Shown: positions 1-9,345, counted from the first letter of the stretch. The stretch is 64,000 nucleotides of DNA from Flemingiibacterium sp045578725 (GCA_045578725.1 JAZNKS010000016.1:1-64000), one strand, 5' to 3'. A program made the numbers and translations. The notes: generated by a model not told the origin, from the sequence alone.

Positions 1-1
1 C

Positions 2-259
2 ATGAGCGGCCAGCCCGAATTTGAGTCGCTTGCTTTTCTCGATGCCCTCAAAGGGGAGGCGCTGGTTATCGATGCCGTCTACAATCCGCTGGAAACCCGC
101 CTGCTGGCCAAAGCCCGTGCGCGCGGTCTTTCGGCCATGAGCGGCCTCTGGATGCTGGTCTATCAGGGCGCACTCGCCTTTGAAAAATGGACCGGCTGGC
201 TCCCGGACGAGGCAGCCTGCCAGAAGGCCTTTGACACCATATCGGGCGATATCGCCTGA
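2..259 (+). CDS. aroE: Shikimate dehydrogenase, C-terminal end (5' part outside window)
   Basis: This is the last 85 or so residues of shikimate dehydrogenase, which reduces 3-dehydroshikimate to shikimate with NADPH in aromatic amino acid synthesis. The family signature is visible: a DAVYNPLETRLL stretch followed by GLWMLVYQGALAFEKWTG, the conserved C-terminal helix region of AroE. The frame is open to the window edge, so the ATG at position 2 is most likely internal. The gene is followed after 19 bases by an endonuclease-IV-like gene and then aroQ, so two shikimate-pathway genes share one operon. Confidence 0.9.
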   Translation: MSGQPEFESLAFLDALKGEALVIDAVYNPLETRLLAKARARGLSAMSGLWMLVYQGALAFEKWTGWLPDEAACQKAFDTISGDIA

Positions 260-278
260 AGGAAAGGAAGGAAATCCA

Positions 279-1172
279 TTGAAATACGCCGCATTCGGAA
301 CAGCAGGCAACGCCGACAGCTTCCAGGAGGAGGGGCACAAGCATACCCACGAAGCGCCGGCCTGGCTGGCCGCAAGGGGGCTGGATGCCTATGAATACCA
401 GGCCGGACACGGTCTTTCGGCCGGCGAGGCCTCCCTTCGCGCCGTCGGCACGGAGGCTAAAAAGCACGGCATCCTCTTAAGCCTGCACACGCCTTATTTC
501 ATCTCGCTGTCCAGTACCGAGCCGGAAAAGCGGCTCAACAGCGTGGAATACATCAAAAAGAGCATCTGGGCCGCCGAATGTCTGGGGGCCGATACCATCG
601 TCGTCCACACCGGAAGTGCCGGGAAAATCTCCCGCGCCGAGGCGATGGATTACGCCACCGACACGCTGACCAAGCTGCTGGAGGATACCGATACCTCCGT
701 GCGCATCGGCCTTGAAACTATGGGCAAGCTGAATCAGCTCGGCACGCTCTCGGAGGTTCTGACCCTCTGCAAGCTCTCGCCCCGCCTGTATCCGGTGGTC
801 GATTTCGGCCATCTGAACTGCCGCGGCCGGTTTGAGAGCGGTATTTTCGAAGATAGCGAGCCGACGCCGACCGGCGGTGTCTTTGTCACGGCCGACGATT
901 ACCGCGCGGTCTTTGATAAAATCGCCAACACGTTGGGCGATGAATACGCAAGGACGCTCCACTGTCATTTTTCAAGAATCGAATACACCGCCAAAGGTGA
1001 AAAAAAGCACGTCAATTTCGACGATCCCGGCTATGAGCCGCCCTTTGAGCCGCTGCTGGATGCCATCGCAAGGGAGGGCCTCGCGCCCCGCATCATCAGC
1101 GAATCGGCCGGCCATCAGGCCGAGGATGCCGCGGCAATGAAGGAATATTACATGGGAAGGATCCACCAATGA
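279..1172 (+). CDS. Endonuclease IV-like / xylose isomerase-like TIM barrel protein
   Basis: A 297-residue TIM barrel protein of the AP endonuclease 2 superfamily. Family-like metal-site segments occur in order: HTP, VVHTGSAG, IGLETMGK, VVDFGHL and LHCHFSR, the same order as the zinc ligands of endonuclease IV. It could be a DNA repair endonuclease or a sugar isomerase/epimerase relative; the sequence alone does not decide. I chose the TTG at 279 because a purine-rich AAGGAAAGGAAGG sits just upstream and because the frame before it overlaps aroE and is not family-like. Its stop overlaps the aroQ start by 4 bases (ATGA), so the two are translationally coupled. Confidence 0.75.
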   Translation: MKYAAFGTAGNADSFQEEGHKHTHEAPAWLAARGLDAYEYQAGHGLSAGEASLRAVGTEAKKHGILLSLHTPYFISLSSTEPEKRLNSVEYIKKSIWAAECLGADTIVVHTGSAGKISRAEAMDYATDTLTKLLEDTDTSVRIGLETMGKLNQLGTLSEVLTLCKLSPRLYPVVDFGHLNCRGRFESGIFEDSEPTPTGGVFVTADDYRAVFDKIANTLGDEYARTLHCHFSRIEYTAKGEKKHVNFDDPGYEPPFEPLLDAIAREGLAPRIISESAGHQAEDAAAMKEYYMGRIHQ

Positions 1173-1630
1173 AAATACTGATCATCAACGGCCCGAATCT
1201 GAATCTGCTCGGTGAGCGCGAGCCGGGCCATTACGGCACCGATACCCCCGAAGCCATCCGCGCCGCGCTGGAGGCCGAAGCCGTGAAGCTCGGCGTTACG
1301 CTGGAATTCTACCAATCCAATCATGAGGGCGCGATCATCGACCGTCTGCACGCGGCCCGTCCGGCGGCAAACGGCGGCATCGATGCGATCGTTCTGAACG
1401 CCGGTGCCTACACCCATTATTCTTATGCCATCCGCGATGCCATCGCCGCCATCAGGCTTCCGGTGATCGAGGTGCATCTGTCCAACATCCATGCCCGCGA
1501 TGAATTTCGCCACACCTCGGTGCTGGCCCCCGTCTGTGTCGGCCAGATCGCCGGGTTCGGCTCCTACAGCTACACGCTCGGCCTGTATGCGGCCGTGAAT
1601 TCTGCAAAGAGCAGAGCCGCAAAACCGTAA
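1169..1630 (+). CDS. aroQ: 3-dehydroquinate dehydratase, type II
   Basis: Type II dehydroquinase converts 3-dehydroquinate to 3-dehydroshikimate; the enzyme is normally a cytoplasmic dodecamer. The 153-residue length is typical. The N-terminus INGPNLNLLG, the catalytic Tyr22 in HYGTDTP, the NAGAYTHYS substrate loop and His103 in EVHLSNIHARDEFRHTS are all present. It overlaps the preceding TIM-barrel gene by 4 bases and completes the visible part of an aroE-to-aroQ operon. Confidence 0.95.
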   Translation: MKILIINGPNLNLLGEREPGHYGTDTPEAIRAALEAEAVKLGVTLEFYQSNHEGAIIDRLHAARPAANGGIDAIVLNAGAYTHYSYAIRDAIAAIRLPVIEVHLSNIHARDEFRHTSVLAPVCVGQIAGFGSYSYTLGLYAAVNSAKSRAAKP

Positions 1631-1647
1631 ATTCCACTCCGGGTGGG

Positions 1648-1676
1648 TTGAGATTTTTGGCACGCTCTGGTATAAT
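1648..1676 (+). promoter_or_regulatory. Sigma-A promoter for the GH38/HAD operon
   Basis: TTGAGA at 1648-1653 and TATAAT at 1671-1676, separated by 17 bases. It lies in the short gap after aroQ, so the mannosidase and phosphatase genes form a transcription unit separate from the shikimate genes. Confidence 0.8.
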
Positions 1677-1710
1677 GAACCCGTAAAGACCGCTGAAAGG
1701 ACATTTCGCC

Positions 1711-4563
1711 ATGAACAATAACGCAAGATTTACCGCACTCCGTCAGAAAATCGGAGGCGTTCGTGAGGTTACCGGCTTTGAATACACCTTCGGCCGCACC
1801 AAGGAGGCCGGCTGGCATATCACACCGCCAAACAAAAATATCCGCCGGATTCTCTCCGAGGTGGAATTCGCGCTGAAGATGGATGAAGCCGAGGGCGGCA
1901 TCCATGCCGGCCCGATTGCCCGCTCGCTGGATATTCTCGAGGCCGCGATCCGGGATGAGGGCGTGCTGACCAACACCGCCTGCCATAAAGCTGAGGAGGC
2001 ACTTCTGCCGCTGAAGGAGGCGGCCAAGGCCTACGGTCTGATTCTCTGCGCCCATGCGCACATCGACATGAACTGGATGTGGGGCTGGAACGAAACGGTT
2101 GCCGCCGCACTTGCCACCTTCACCACGATGCTGGAGCTGATGGACGAGTATCCGGATTTCACCTATTCGCAGTCCCAGACCTCCGTTTACCGGCTGGTGG
2201 AAGAATACGATCCCGCCATGATGGAACGGATCAAGGCGCGGATTAAGGAAGGGCGCTGGGAGGTTACCGCCTCTGCCTGGGTCGAAACCGACAAGAATAT
2301 GCCGAGCGGCGAATCGCTTCTGAACACCGTCAAATACACCCGTGAGTATCTGGAGCGGGTCTGGGATGTGGATCCCGCCTCGCTGAATGTCGATTTTTCG
2401 CCGGATACCTTCGGTCACAGCCGCCACATTCCGGAGATTGATACCTATGCGGGTGTGAAATATTACTACCATTGCCGGGGACTTGCCGGGGATAACATCC
2501 TCTACCGCTTCAAGGCGCCGTCCGGCGCCGAGGTGCTGATGGCCCGCGAGGCATACTGGTACAATTCCGCCATCACGCCCCACATCGGCATCGGCCTGCC
2601 GGCACTCTGCCCCCGGATGGGCGGGCTGAAGACGGGTCTGATCGTCTACGGTGTCGGCAATCACGGCGGCGGTCCGACCCGCCGCGACATCGAGCGCGCC
2701 TATGAAATGATGGAATGGCCGATCTTCCCCACCCTGAAATTCGGCACCTTCCATGAATTCTTCGCATTGGCCGACCGGCCCGAAATCCGCGAAAAGCTGC
2801 CCGTTGTTGACCGCGAGCTGAACTTCCTGTTCGATGGCTGCTATACCACCCAGACCAGAATCAAGCGCGGCAATCATATGGCGGAGGCCAAGCTGATCGA
2901 AGCCCAGCTTTTCTCGGCCGCTGCCGAAAAGCTCGGCCGTCCCTACCGGGCCGACGCCTTTGCAAAGGCGTGGGAGGATACCCTTTTCACCCATTTTCAC
3001 GATATTCTCACCGGCTCCTGCGTGCAGGATTCCCGCGAATATGCGATGGCCCTCTATCAGAAGGCGCTGGCTCATGCCGAAACCGAGGAAAACCTCGCGC
3101 TGAAGCATCTGGCCGCCGCCATCGATACCTCGATGATCGATCTGTCCGATGAGGAGGCGATCATCCGCGATTCCCAGTCCGAGGGTGCCGGCGTGGGATA
3201 CGGAATCCCCGCCTTTGCCGGTGTCCCCAATCCCGAGCGCGGCGCGGGTCTGACCCGTGTCTTCCACCTCTTCAGCTCCTCGCAGAAGGAGCGTGAGGAG
3301 CTCTGCATGATTACCGTCTGGGACTGGGTCGGCGATATCCGCCGTCTTACCGTCACCGATACCGACGGCAATCCCGTGGAATTCGCCCTTATTGACGGCG
3401 AGGCCCAGCATTACTGGAGCCATATGTACATCCGTCTTCTCGTTCGTGCGAAGCTTTCCGCCTTCGGCTTCACAACCGTTGTTGTCCGGGAGAAGGAGGC
3501 AGATACGCTCCCCTTCTATTACCATCCCACCCATGGAAGCCTCACCGTCCCCGTCAACGCCTGCGTTCTGGAAAACGAATATCTGCGCGCCGAATTCAGC
3601 CCCGCCGATATGCGCCTTCTCTCGCTGATTGACAAGACCGACGGCTCCGAAAAGGTGAAGAGGGATGAATTCTTCGGTCTGGTGCAGATCGATGCCGATC
3701 TGGCCGGCAACAGCGCCTGGGCCATCGGCACGCATCATGCCGTAAAGCCCCTGTGCGATGTCAGCGGCCTGTCCGGATTCGGCTTCGGATCCCTCCGAAA
3801 CGGCTATCGCTGGGATGCCAAGGCGCTGAATTCCTCCGTCCATGCCGAGGTCAGCCTCGATAAGGGCGCAAGAATGCTCCGCTTCGAGCTTTCCGTGGAG
3901 TGGAACGAGATCGCCGGCCGCTTTGCGCCGATGCTCGCCTTCCGCGCACCGCTCGGTTACCGTTCGGGCGGATGCCTGTGCGATGTCCCGATGGGCACCG
4001 CCGTCCGCGCGGAAGCGGCCAACGATATCCCCGCCCTCACCTATGCGGCGGCCCTCAATCCCGCTTCATCGCCGCTCTTTCTTATGACCGACAGCAAGTA
4101 CGGCTACCGGTATTTTGAAAATGCCCTGCTCTGCATGCTGATTCATACCGCGCACAATCCGGATCCCGATCCCGAGCGCGGCCATCACACGATCACGCTG
4201 GCCGTCGGCATCAGCGATAACCGTCCGGATGCCATGGCCGACCTCTCCGAGGCCTTCAGCCATCCCATCCGCTATGTGCCCATGAATCCGCACCGGGGAA
4301 CGCTCCCGCCCACGTGCTCGCTGATGGAGGCCGATACCGGCACGGCGCGCATCACCTCCGTCACAGTCGAGGACGGCCGCACCCATATCCGTCTGGCCGA
4401 GCTCTGCGGCTCGGATACAGAAGTCTGCCTGAAGCCCGGGCCGATCACGAAGGCCCGTGTCATCAATCTGATCGGTGAGGAGATCGGCTGCTGCACCGCC
4501 ATCAACGGAGAGGTCCGGCTGACCGTTCCCGCTTATTCCATCGTCACCGTGGAGGTCGAATGA
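1711..4563 (+). CDS. Alpha-mannosidase, glycoside hydrolase family 38
   Basis: A 950-residue retaining alpha-mannosidase that removes alpha-linked mannose from oligosaccharides. Two zinc/catalytic landmarks are clear: AHAHIDMNWMWGWNE near residues 114-128 (family GHxHxDxxW) and DFSPDTFGHSRHIPE near 230-243, whose Asp is the expected nucleophile. The C-terminal half has the usual beta-sandwich domains. No signal peptide is seen, so it is probably cytoplasmic and acts on imported mannosides. Start ATG 1711 has GAAAGG about 12 bases upstream. It overlaps the next gene by 4 bases. A second, divergent GH38 lies at 46626-49745. Confidence 0.92.
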   Translation: MNNNARFTALRQKIGGVREVTGFEYTFGRTKEAGWHITPPNKNIRRILSEVEFALKMDEAEGGIHAGPIARSLDILEAAIRDEGVLTNTACHKAEEALLPLKEAAKAYGLILCAHAHIDMNWMWGWNETVAAALATFTTMLELMDEYPDFTYSQSQTSVYRLVEEYDPAMMERIKARIKEGRWEVTASAWVETDKNMPSGESLLNTVKYTREYLERVWDVDPASLNVDFSPDTFGHSRHIPEIDTYAGVKYYYHCRGLAGDNILYRFKAPSGAEVLMAREAYWYNSAITPHIGIGLPALCPRMGGLKTGLIVYGVGNHGGGPTRRDIERAYEMMEWPIFPTLKFGTFHEFFALADRPEIREKLPVVDRELNFLFDGCYTTQTRIKRGNHMAEAKLIEAQLFSAAAEKLGRPYRADAFAKAWEDTLFTHFHDILTGSCVQDSREYAMALYQKALAHAETEENLALKHLAAAIDTSMIDLSDEEAIIRDSQSEGAGVGYGIPAFAGVPNPERGAGLTRVFHLFSSSQKEREELCMITVWDWVGDIRRLTVTDTDGNPVEFALIDGEAQHYWSHMYIRLLVRAKLSAFGFTTVVVREKEADTLPFYYHPTHGSLTVPVNACVLENEYLRAEFSPADMRLLSLIDKTDGSEKVKRDEFFGLVQIDADLAGNSAWAIGTHHAVKPLCDVSGLSGFGFGSLRNGYRWDAKALNSSVHAEVSLDKGARMLRFELSVEWNEIAGRFAPMLAFRAPLGYRSGGCLCDVPMGTAVRAEAANDIPALTYAAALNPASSPLFLMTDSKYGYRYFENALLCMLIHTAHNPDPDPERGHHTITLAVGISDNRPDAMADLSEAFSHPIRYVPMNPHRGTLPPTCSLMEADTGTARITSVTVEDGRTHIRLAELCGSDTEVCLKPGPITKARVINLIGEEIGCCTAINGEVRLTVPAYSIVTVEVE

Positions 4564-5405
4564 AAATGAAGTACATATTCCTCGATATCGACGGCACGCT
4601 GGTCGATTACAACGGCCGGATGCCGGATTCTTCCCTGCGCGCTCTGCAATCGGCGAAGGAAAAAGGGCACGCCCTCTTTCTCTGCACCGGACGGCTGAAG
4701 GATCAGATTTATCCCTGGCTCATCCAGGCCTTCCCTTTCGACGGCATCATCACCTCCTCCGGTGCCGGTGTCTGGTACCGTGGAGAGAAGCTCTGGTCGC
4801 GGACGATGAGCCGTGAGGAGCTTGCGGCGATGATCGCGGTGCTGGATGAATGCAGAGCCGGCTTTGTGATCCAGAATGAGAACGATCTTCTGGTCCGCGC
4901 CGGCGGAAAGCCGCGGATCTACGATACCTTCGCAAAATACAGCACCATCGATAAGGCCGGCGTTGACATCATTTTCGAGCCTGCGCTGGAAATTGAGGGC
5001 GATCTGACAGCCCTTGCGGGCATCGAGAAGTCCGCTTACTTCGATTCGGGCATCGATCACGCCGCGATGCAGGCAAGGCTCGGAGATCGCTTCCGCGTGG
5101 ATCCCTACAGCTACGGCCAGCTTCCCGAAACCTGCGGCGAGATCACGCCGAGCGATGTATCCAAGGCCGCCGCGATCGGGGTTCTGATGCAGAAGCTCGG
5201 CGGCACACCGGACGATGTCATCGCCATCGGCGACGGCGGCAACGATCTTCCGATGCTTGAATACGCCGGAGTCGGTGTCGCCATGGGCAATGCCTGCGAG
5301 GAGCTGAAGGCCGCCGCCGATTTCATCACCGATGACATCGATGCGGACGGTCTTGCCAAAGCCTTCGTCCGGCTCTCCCTTGCCGACGAAAGCTGTCTGA
5401 AATAA
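4560..5405 (+). CDS. Cof-type HAD-superfamily phosphatase
   Basis: A 281-residue HAD-IIB (Cof type) phosphatase, a group that removes phosphate from sugar phosphates and other small metabolites. The nucleophile motif DIDGT has Asp9 and Asp11, CTGR gives motif II, and GDGGNDLPML near residue 222 gives motif IV; a cap domain lies between. Its ATG overlaps the mannosidase stop (ATGA), so it is co-translated and may act on the sugar phosphate that follows mannoside breakdown. The exact substrate cannot be read from sequence. Confidence 0.88.
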   Translation: MKMKYIFLDIDGTLVDYNGRMPDSSLRALQSAKEKGHALFLCTGRLKDQIYPWLIQAFPFDGIITSSGAGVWYRGEKLWSRTMSREELAAMIAVLDECRAGFVIQNENDLLVRAGGKPRIYDTFAKYSTIDKAGVDIIFEPALEIEGDLTALAGIEKSAYFDSGIDHAAMQARLGDRFRVDPYSYGQLPETCGEITPSDVSKAAAIGVLMQKLGGTPDDVIAIGDGGNDLPMLEYAGVGVAMGNACEELKAAADFITDDIDADGLAKAFVRLSLADESCLK

Positions 5406-5444
5406 CAGAAAAGGTGCTGCACGTTGTGCAGCACCTTTTTCTGT
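5405..5444. terminator. Bidirectional Rho-independent terminator
   Basis: A perfect 12-bp stem (5411-5422 with 5426-5437, core GGTGCTGCAC) with a 3-base loop and A/T tracts on both sides. It serves the HAD gene from the left and tcdA from the right. Confidence 0.9.
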
Positions 5445-6164
5445 TTACTTTTCCATCCCGGACAGCCGTTTGATGACATGGCCGGCGAGAATCAATCCCG
5501 CTGCAGACGGGACAAACGATACCGAGCCGGGGACATGGCGGCCGGTTTCGGGATCGGTTTCGGATGCGCCCCTGATCGGCGGCTCGTCCGAAAAAAGCAC
5601 CTCGCAGTGGAATATGCCCGCCTCGCGGAGCTTCAGGCGCATGATTTTGGCCAGCGGACAGGTGTGAGTTTTGGAAATATCCGTCACACGGAAGCGGGTC
5701 GGATCCAGCTTGGCGCCGGTTCCCATCGAGGAAATCACCGGGATTTTCCTCGACGATGCCGTCCGGATAATGGCCAGCTTGGAGGTCACCGTATCGATCG
5801 CATCGATCACATAATCCGGGCGGGCGGTGTCGAAGATTTCCTCCATATTTTCCGCATCGGCAAAGCGGCAAAGGGCGGTGAATTCGCCGTCGGGATTGAT
5901 TTTCCGGGCCCGGCAAACCGCCGTTTCGGCCTTGGGAAGGCCGACGGTTCCGGTATCGGCAATCAGCTGGCGGTTGCGGTTGGAGTCGGACACCGTATCG
6001 CCGTCCACCACTGTCACGCATCCGATGCCTGCGCGCACCAGCGCTTCCAGCGCATACCCGCCGACACCGCCGACGCCGAAGAGAAGCACCCGACTCCCCT
6101 GCAGCCGATCCACGGCTTCCTTTCCGAGTAAGAGCCGCTCTCTGGCCAGCCAATCCTCAGCCAT
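5445..6164 (-). CDS. tcdA: tRNA threonylcarbamoyladenosine dehydratase (TcdA/CsdL)
   Basis: An E1-like, ThiF-fold enzyme that uses ATP to cyclise t6A37 of ANN-reading tRNAs into ct6A. The nucleotide site GVGGVGGYALEALVRAG lies near residues 29-45, followed by VVDGDTVSDSNRNRQ, the hallmark Arg-containing loop of this group, and DAIDTVTSK. Length 239 is typical. The start overlaps the end of secF by 8 bases, so it is the last gene of a secD-secF-tcdA operon and ends at the bidirectional terminator. Confidence 0.92.
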   Translation of the reverse strand: MAEDWLARERLLLGKEAVDRLQGSRVLLFGVGGVGGYALEALVRAGIGCVTVVDGDTVSDSNRNRQLIADTGTVGLPKAETAVCRARKINPDGEFTALCRFADAENMEEIFDTARPDYVIDAIDTVTSKLAIIRTASSRKIPVISSMGTGAKLDPTRFRVTDISKTHTCPLAKIMRLKLREAGIFHCEVLFSDEPPIRGASETDPETGRHVPGSVSFVPSAAGLILAGHVIKRLSGMEK

Positions 6165-7056
6165 TCTTTTTCGTCCTCAGCCTGGCAAAAGCATCTTCCA
6201 GCACCAGCCAGACATTGCCGGCCAGGCAGACCGACGAATAGAGGCCGGCCAGGATGCCGACAATCAGCGGCAGAGCGAAATCGCGGATCGAATCCACACC
6301 GAAGATGAAGATCATACCGATCGTCAAAAGCGTGGTGATCGTTGTATTGATCGAGCGGTTCAAGGTAGAGGCAATCGCCGCTGTAACAATCTCCCCAAAT
6401 TCCGCCTTGGGATTCAGACGGCGGCCCTCGCGGATCTGATCGAAGATGATGATCGTCGCGTTGATCGAATAACCGAGGATGGTCAGCATCGCCGCGATCA
6501 TCGTGCTCTGCATCGGAATCTGGAAGAGCGAGTAGGCAATGAACATGATCGCGAGGTCATGCATCAGGCAGATGACAGCCGCCAGCGCCGAGGTAAACCG
6601 GAACCGGAAGGCGATGTAGACCAGCATCAGGACAATCGCAATCACAGCGGAAACAAAGGCCGCCTGGCGCAGATCGTCGCTCATCGAGGCACCGACATTC
6701 GTAACATTCAGAAGGGCTTCCTCACCGAGCGAATAGGCATCGGCGATCGCATGGAAGACCTTCTCACGGGTTTCGGAATCGATCTCCTTCATTTTGAGCA
6801 GAACCTCATCGGCGGCGGCACCGGCCTTCTGCACGCCGGACACGGGAGCGCCCATGGCATCCTCGGCCAGCTTTTTGACGGCATCCAGCTCGGCTGCATT
6901 CAGCTCACGTCCGATGTCAATCTGCATCGTGGTGCCGCCCGTGAAGTCGGTATCCACATTGAAGCCGCGAAGGATCATACAGACAACACCGAGCACGAGC
7001 ACAGCGGCGGTGATGAGAAAGAAGATTTTTCTGTGCTTGACAAAATCGATTTTCAT
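6157..7056 (-). CDS. secF: Protein-export membrane protein SecF
   Basis: SecF assists late steps of Sec translocation together with SecD, using the proton or sodium gradient. The 299-residue protein has an N-terminal membrane segment, GFNVDTDFTGGTTM (family FxxGIDFxGGT-like), an external domain, and five further membrane segments including the GYSINATIIIFDQIRE motif. Start ATG follows GGGAGG. It lies 15 bases after secD and overlaps tcdA. Confidence 0.95.
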   Translation of the reverse strand: MKIDFVKHRKIFFLITAAVLVLGVVCMILRGFNVDTDFTGGTTMQIDIGRELNAAELDAVKKLAEDAMGAPVSGVQKAGAAADEVLLKMKEIDSETREKVFHAIADAYSLGEEALLNVTNVGASMSDDLRQAAFVSAVIAIVLMLVYIAFRFRFTSALAAVICLMHDLAIMFIAYSLFQIPMQSTMIAAMLTILGYSINATIIIFDQIREGRRLNPKAEFGEIVTAAIASTLNRSINTTITTLLTIGMIFIFGVDSIRDFALPLIVGILAGLYSSVCLAGNVWLVLEDAFARLRTKKNG

Positions 7057-7071
7057 GGATAATTCCTCCCT

Positions 7072-8334
7072 TCACACACCGTACATCCACGGATTGCTGA
7101 CACGCATACCGACCAGCCGCTGAAGCAGGAATCGGGTGATGACAATCGCGGAGAACATCGAAAGCAGTACGCCCATGAACAGCGTGATGGCAAAGCCCTG
7201 TACCGTACCGGAACCGAAATACCAGAGAACCCCCGCCGCAATCAGCGTGGTGATATTGGAGTCCAGCACCGCCGTAAAGGCGCGCTTGAAGCCGGATTTG
7301 ACCGCCGCGGCCGTGGATTTTCCGGCGCGGAGCTCCTCCTTGATCCGCTCAAAGATAACAACATTGGCATCGACCGCCATACCGACAGACAGGATGATGC
7401 CGGCGATACCGGGCAGCGAGAGATTGATCTGGAAAAGAACCAGCAGGATGCCGGTGATTGCCGTGTAAGCCAGCAGGGCCAGCGATGCGATCAGACCGGG
7501 CAGGCGGTAGACCAGAATCATAAAGAGCATAACCAGCAGAATGCCGATTCCGCCGGCAATCAGGCTGGTGGAAAGCGCCTGCTCGCCGAGAGTCGGGCCG
7601 ATGGCGCTGAGCTGAATCTCATTCAGCGCGAAGGGGAGCTGTCCGGCGGTGATGATGCCGGCGAGCCATACCGCACTCGCCTGATCGTAGTTGCCGGAGA
7701 TGGTGACATCACGCATATTCAGCCGCTCCTCGACATAGGGGCGGGAGATCTCCACGCCGTCCATGACGATGGCGATGTAATTGCGGCCGCCGTCCAGCTT
7801 GCAGACCCGCTCGGTGGCATCCGCGAATTTGGATACTGCCTCCTCGCTCAGCTCTAACTGAACAAAATGAGTGGGATAGCCTGATCCGGTATCGCCGTAA
7901 GCAGCCTCGGCCCGGACGATATCACGGCCCTCGATGACCACGTTGCCCTCCCAGTCCTCAAAGGTCAGAACGGCAGTGGAGCCGAGCTTCTGAACCGCCG
8001 TTTCCGGGTCAGCGATATTGGGTATTTCGATCACGACACGGCGATCGCCGGAGAGCGTGACCGTGCCCTCGGTGTAGCCGAGCGTATCGAGGCGGCTGCG
8101 CATCATCTGCTTGACCGCATTCATGTTTTCTGCCAGATCCTCCGGCGTGCCCTCGACATCGGCCTCATAAACGATGTACGAACCGCCGACAAGGTCAAGG
8201 CCCTTGTTGATCGCGCCGTCGGCAAAGACACCGGGAAGAGCGCTTCCGAGTCCGAACACCGCGATCAGTACCACCGCGGCAATCAGCACAATCGCTGTTA
8301 TGAAGCCGACGATGTTTTTCTGTTTGGAATTCAT
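7072..8334 (-). CDS. secD: Protein translocase subunit SecD
   Basis: SecD partner of SecF, 420 residues. It has one N-terminal membrane segment, the GLDLVGGSYIVYEAD motif, a P1-like external domain and a C-terminal block of membrane helices with SVGMAVDANVVIFERIKEE. The start has AAAGGA upstream. First gene of the secDF-tcdA operon, preceded by a strong promoter and a hairpin-containing leader. Separate secD and secF genes are normal for Clostridia, while Bacillus has a fused protein. Confidence 0.95.
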   Translation of the reverse strand: MNSKQKNIVGFITAIVLIAAVVLIAVFGLGSALPGVFADGAINKGLDLVGGSYIVYEADVEGTPEDLAENMNAVKQMMRSRLDTLGYTEGTVTLSGDRRVVIEIPNIADPETAVQKLGSTAVLTFEDWEGNVVIEGRDIVRAEAAYGDTGSGYPTHFVQLELSEEAVSKFADATERVCKLDGGRNYIAIVMDGVEISRPYVEERLNMRDVTISGNYDQASAVWLAGIITAGQLPFALNEIQLSAIGPTLGEQALSTSLIAGGIGILLVMLFMILVYRLPGLIASLALLAYTAITGILLVLFQINLSLPGIAGIILSVGMAVDANVVIFERIKEELRAGKSTAAAVKSGFKRAFTAVLDSNITTLIAAGVLWYFGSGTVQGFAITLFMGVLLSMFSAIVITRFLLQRLVGMRVSNPWMYGV

Positions 8335-8357
8335 CGCAAATCTGTCCTTTCTGCTTG

Positions 8358-8389
8358 ATCCGGCTTCCCTTTGGGGAGGCCGGATTTTT
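8358..8389 (-). promoter_or_regulatory. Hairpin in the secD 5' leader
   Basis: A 12-bp stem with one G-T pair (8358-8369 with 8374-8385) and a 4-base loop, in the transcribed leader between the secD promoter and its start codon. The T-tract lies on the opposite (plus) strand, so it would end plus-strand transcription; in the secD message it is a stable leader hairpin about 25 bases before the ATG. Role unknown. Confidence 0.6.
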
Positions 8390-8402
8390 CTCTAACCTAT
8401 TT

Positions 8403-8431
8403 ATTATACTACCGATCGGCAAAAAAGTCAA
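8403..8431 (-). promoter_or_regulatory. Sigma-A promoter for secDF-tcdA
   Basis: Reading leftward: TTGACT (8431-8426), 17 bases, TATAAT (8408-8403). Confidence 0.85.
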
Positions 8432-8468
8432 TGCCTGCGGGGATTTTTTCGGAATTCTGCCCTTTGTG

Positions 8469-9284
8469 TCAGGTTGTCCGCATGACCGCACGCCGACGGA
8501 GGGCGGCCGGCGTCAGCATATAGCGTGCCTTGAAGATCCGGCTGAAATGGCTGAAGCTGGCAAAACCCAGATCCTCGGCGATCGCCTCCGGAGCGCGGTC
8601 AGTCAGGATCAGCTCCCGGTATGCCTTCTGCAGGCGAAGCTCGTTGACATAGGCCTTCGGGCCGGTATTCAGATGTCGGCGAAACAGCCGGTTGAGATGG
8701 CTGCGGCTGTAATGGGTCAGCCCGCAGAGGGCATCCACACCGGCGCGCAGATGCTCCGGCTTTCCCATCGCTTCCAGCGCCAGAGCCAGAGCACGTGGAA
8801 TCCCGGGCCATGCAATCCGGTTTCCAAGACAGGCCCTTATCATCGCCGACAGCAAAAGCCGGCAGCTGTATTCATTCTCCGTATCCGCCGCGCCGTCATC
8901 CACCAGCGCCTCACTCATGGCCGGCATCCCGGAAAACAGGCGGGGTTCGGCCTCACCGGCCAGCTGCGTGAGCAGCGACGGTTCAAAGAAAGCGGCCGCC
9001 CGTGCCATCTCCTCCCGGCACACCGACAGCGATACCACCGTAAGCTCTTCGGATTGGCTTACAAAAAAGTGCGAATCCCCTGGCCGCAGCAACAGAACGC
9101 TCCCCTTCGGGCAAACCTCTGTCCGGCCGTTGACATTCTGTACAGCCTCCCCATCCAGAAACCAGATCCATTCATAGAAATCGTGTGTGTGCGGGATATC
9201 CGTCAGCGGCCGTCCCGCGACCCTCTGAAAAATATACTGCCGCGTCCCCCCGGGATACAGCGAAGCAAATTCGTAAACAGTCAT
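8469..9284 (-). CDS. AraC-family regulator with cupin sensor domain
   Basis: A 271-residue one-component regulator. The N-terminal part (PHTHDFYEWIWFLDGE) is the cupin ligand-binding domain; the last 100 residues carry two helix-turn-helix units ending in GFASFSHFSRIFKARYMLTPAALRRR, the AraC signature. I place the start at the ATG at 9284 because GTGAGGA is ideally spaced before it; the GTG four codons earlier lies inside that ribosome site. It is divergent from the glycosidase at 9446, which it probably controls. Confidence 0.85.
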   Translation of the reverse strand: MTVYEFASLYPGGTRQYIFQRVAGRPLTDIPHTHDFYEWIWFLDGEAVQNVNGRTEVCPKGSVLLLRPGDSHFFVSQSEELTVVSLSVCREEMARAAAFFEPSLLTQLAGEAEPRLFSGMPAMSEALVDDGAADTENEYSCRLLLSAMIRACLGNRIAWPGIPRALALALEAMGKPEHLRAGVDALCGLTHYSRSHLNRLFRRHLNTGPKAYVNELRLQKAYRELILTDRAPEAIAEDLGFASFSHFSRIFKARYMLTPAALRRRAVMRTT

Positions 9285-9316
9285 GGGCTTCCTCACGTGA
9301 TTGATTTTCGCATAAA

Positions 9317-9345
9317 ATTATAGCATAATGCAGGGTTTTTGTCAA
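9317..9345 (-). promoter_or_regulatory. Sigma-A promoter for the AraC gene
   Basis: TTGACA (9345-9340), 17 bases, TATAAT (9322-9317), reading leftward. A plus-strand TATAAT for the divergent glycosidase gene is at 9409-9414 without a good -35 box, as expected for an activator-dependent promoter. Confidence 0.85.

Noticed and set aside
1570..3843. Long minus-strand open frame (757 codons) opposite the first GH38 gene
   Set aside because: It is antisense to a gene with clear GH38 motifs, shows no family pattern or ribosome site, and is explained by the high GC at third codon positions.
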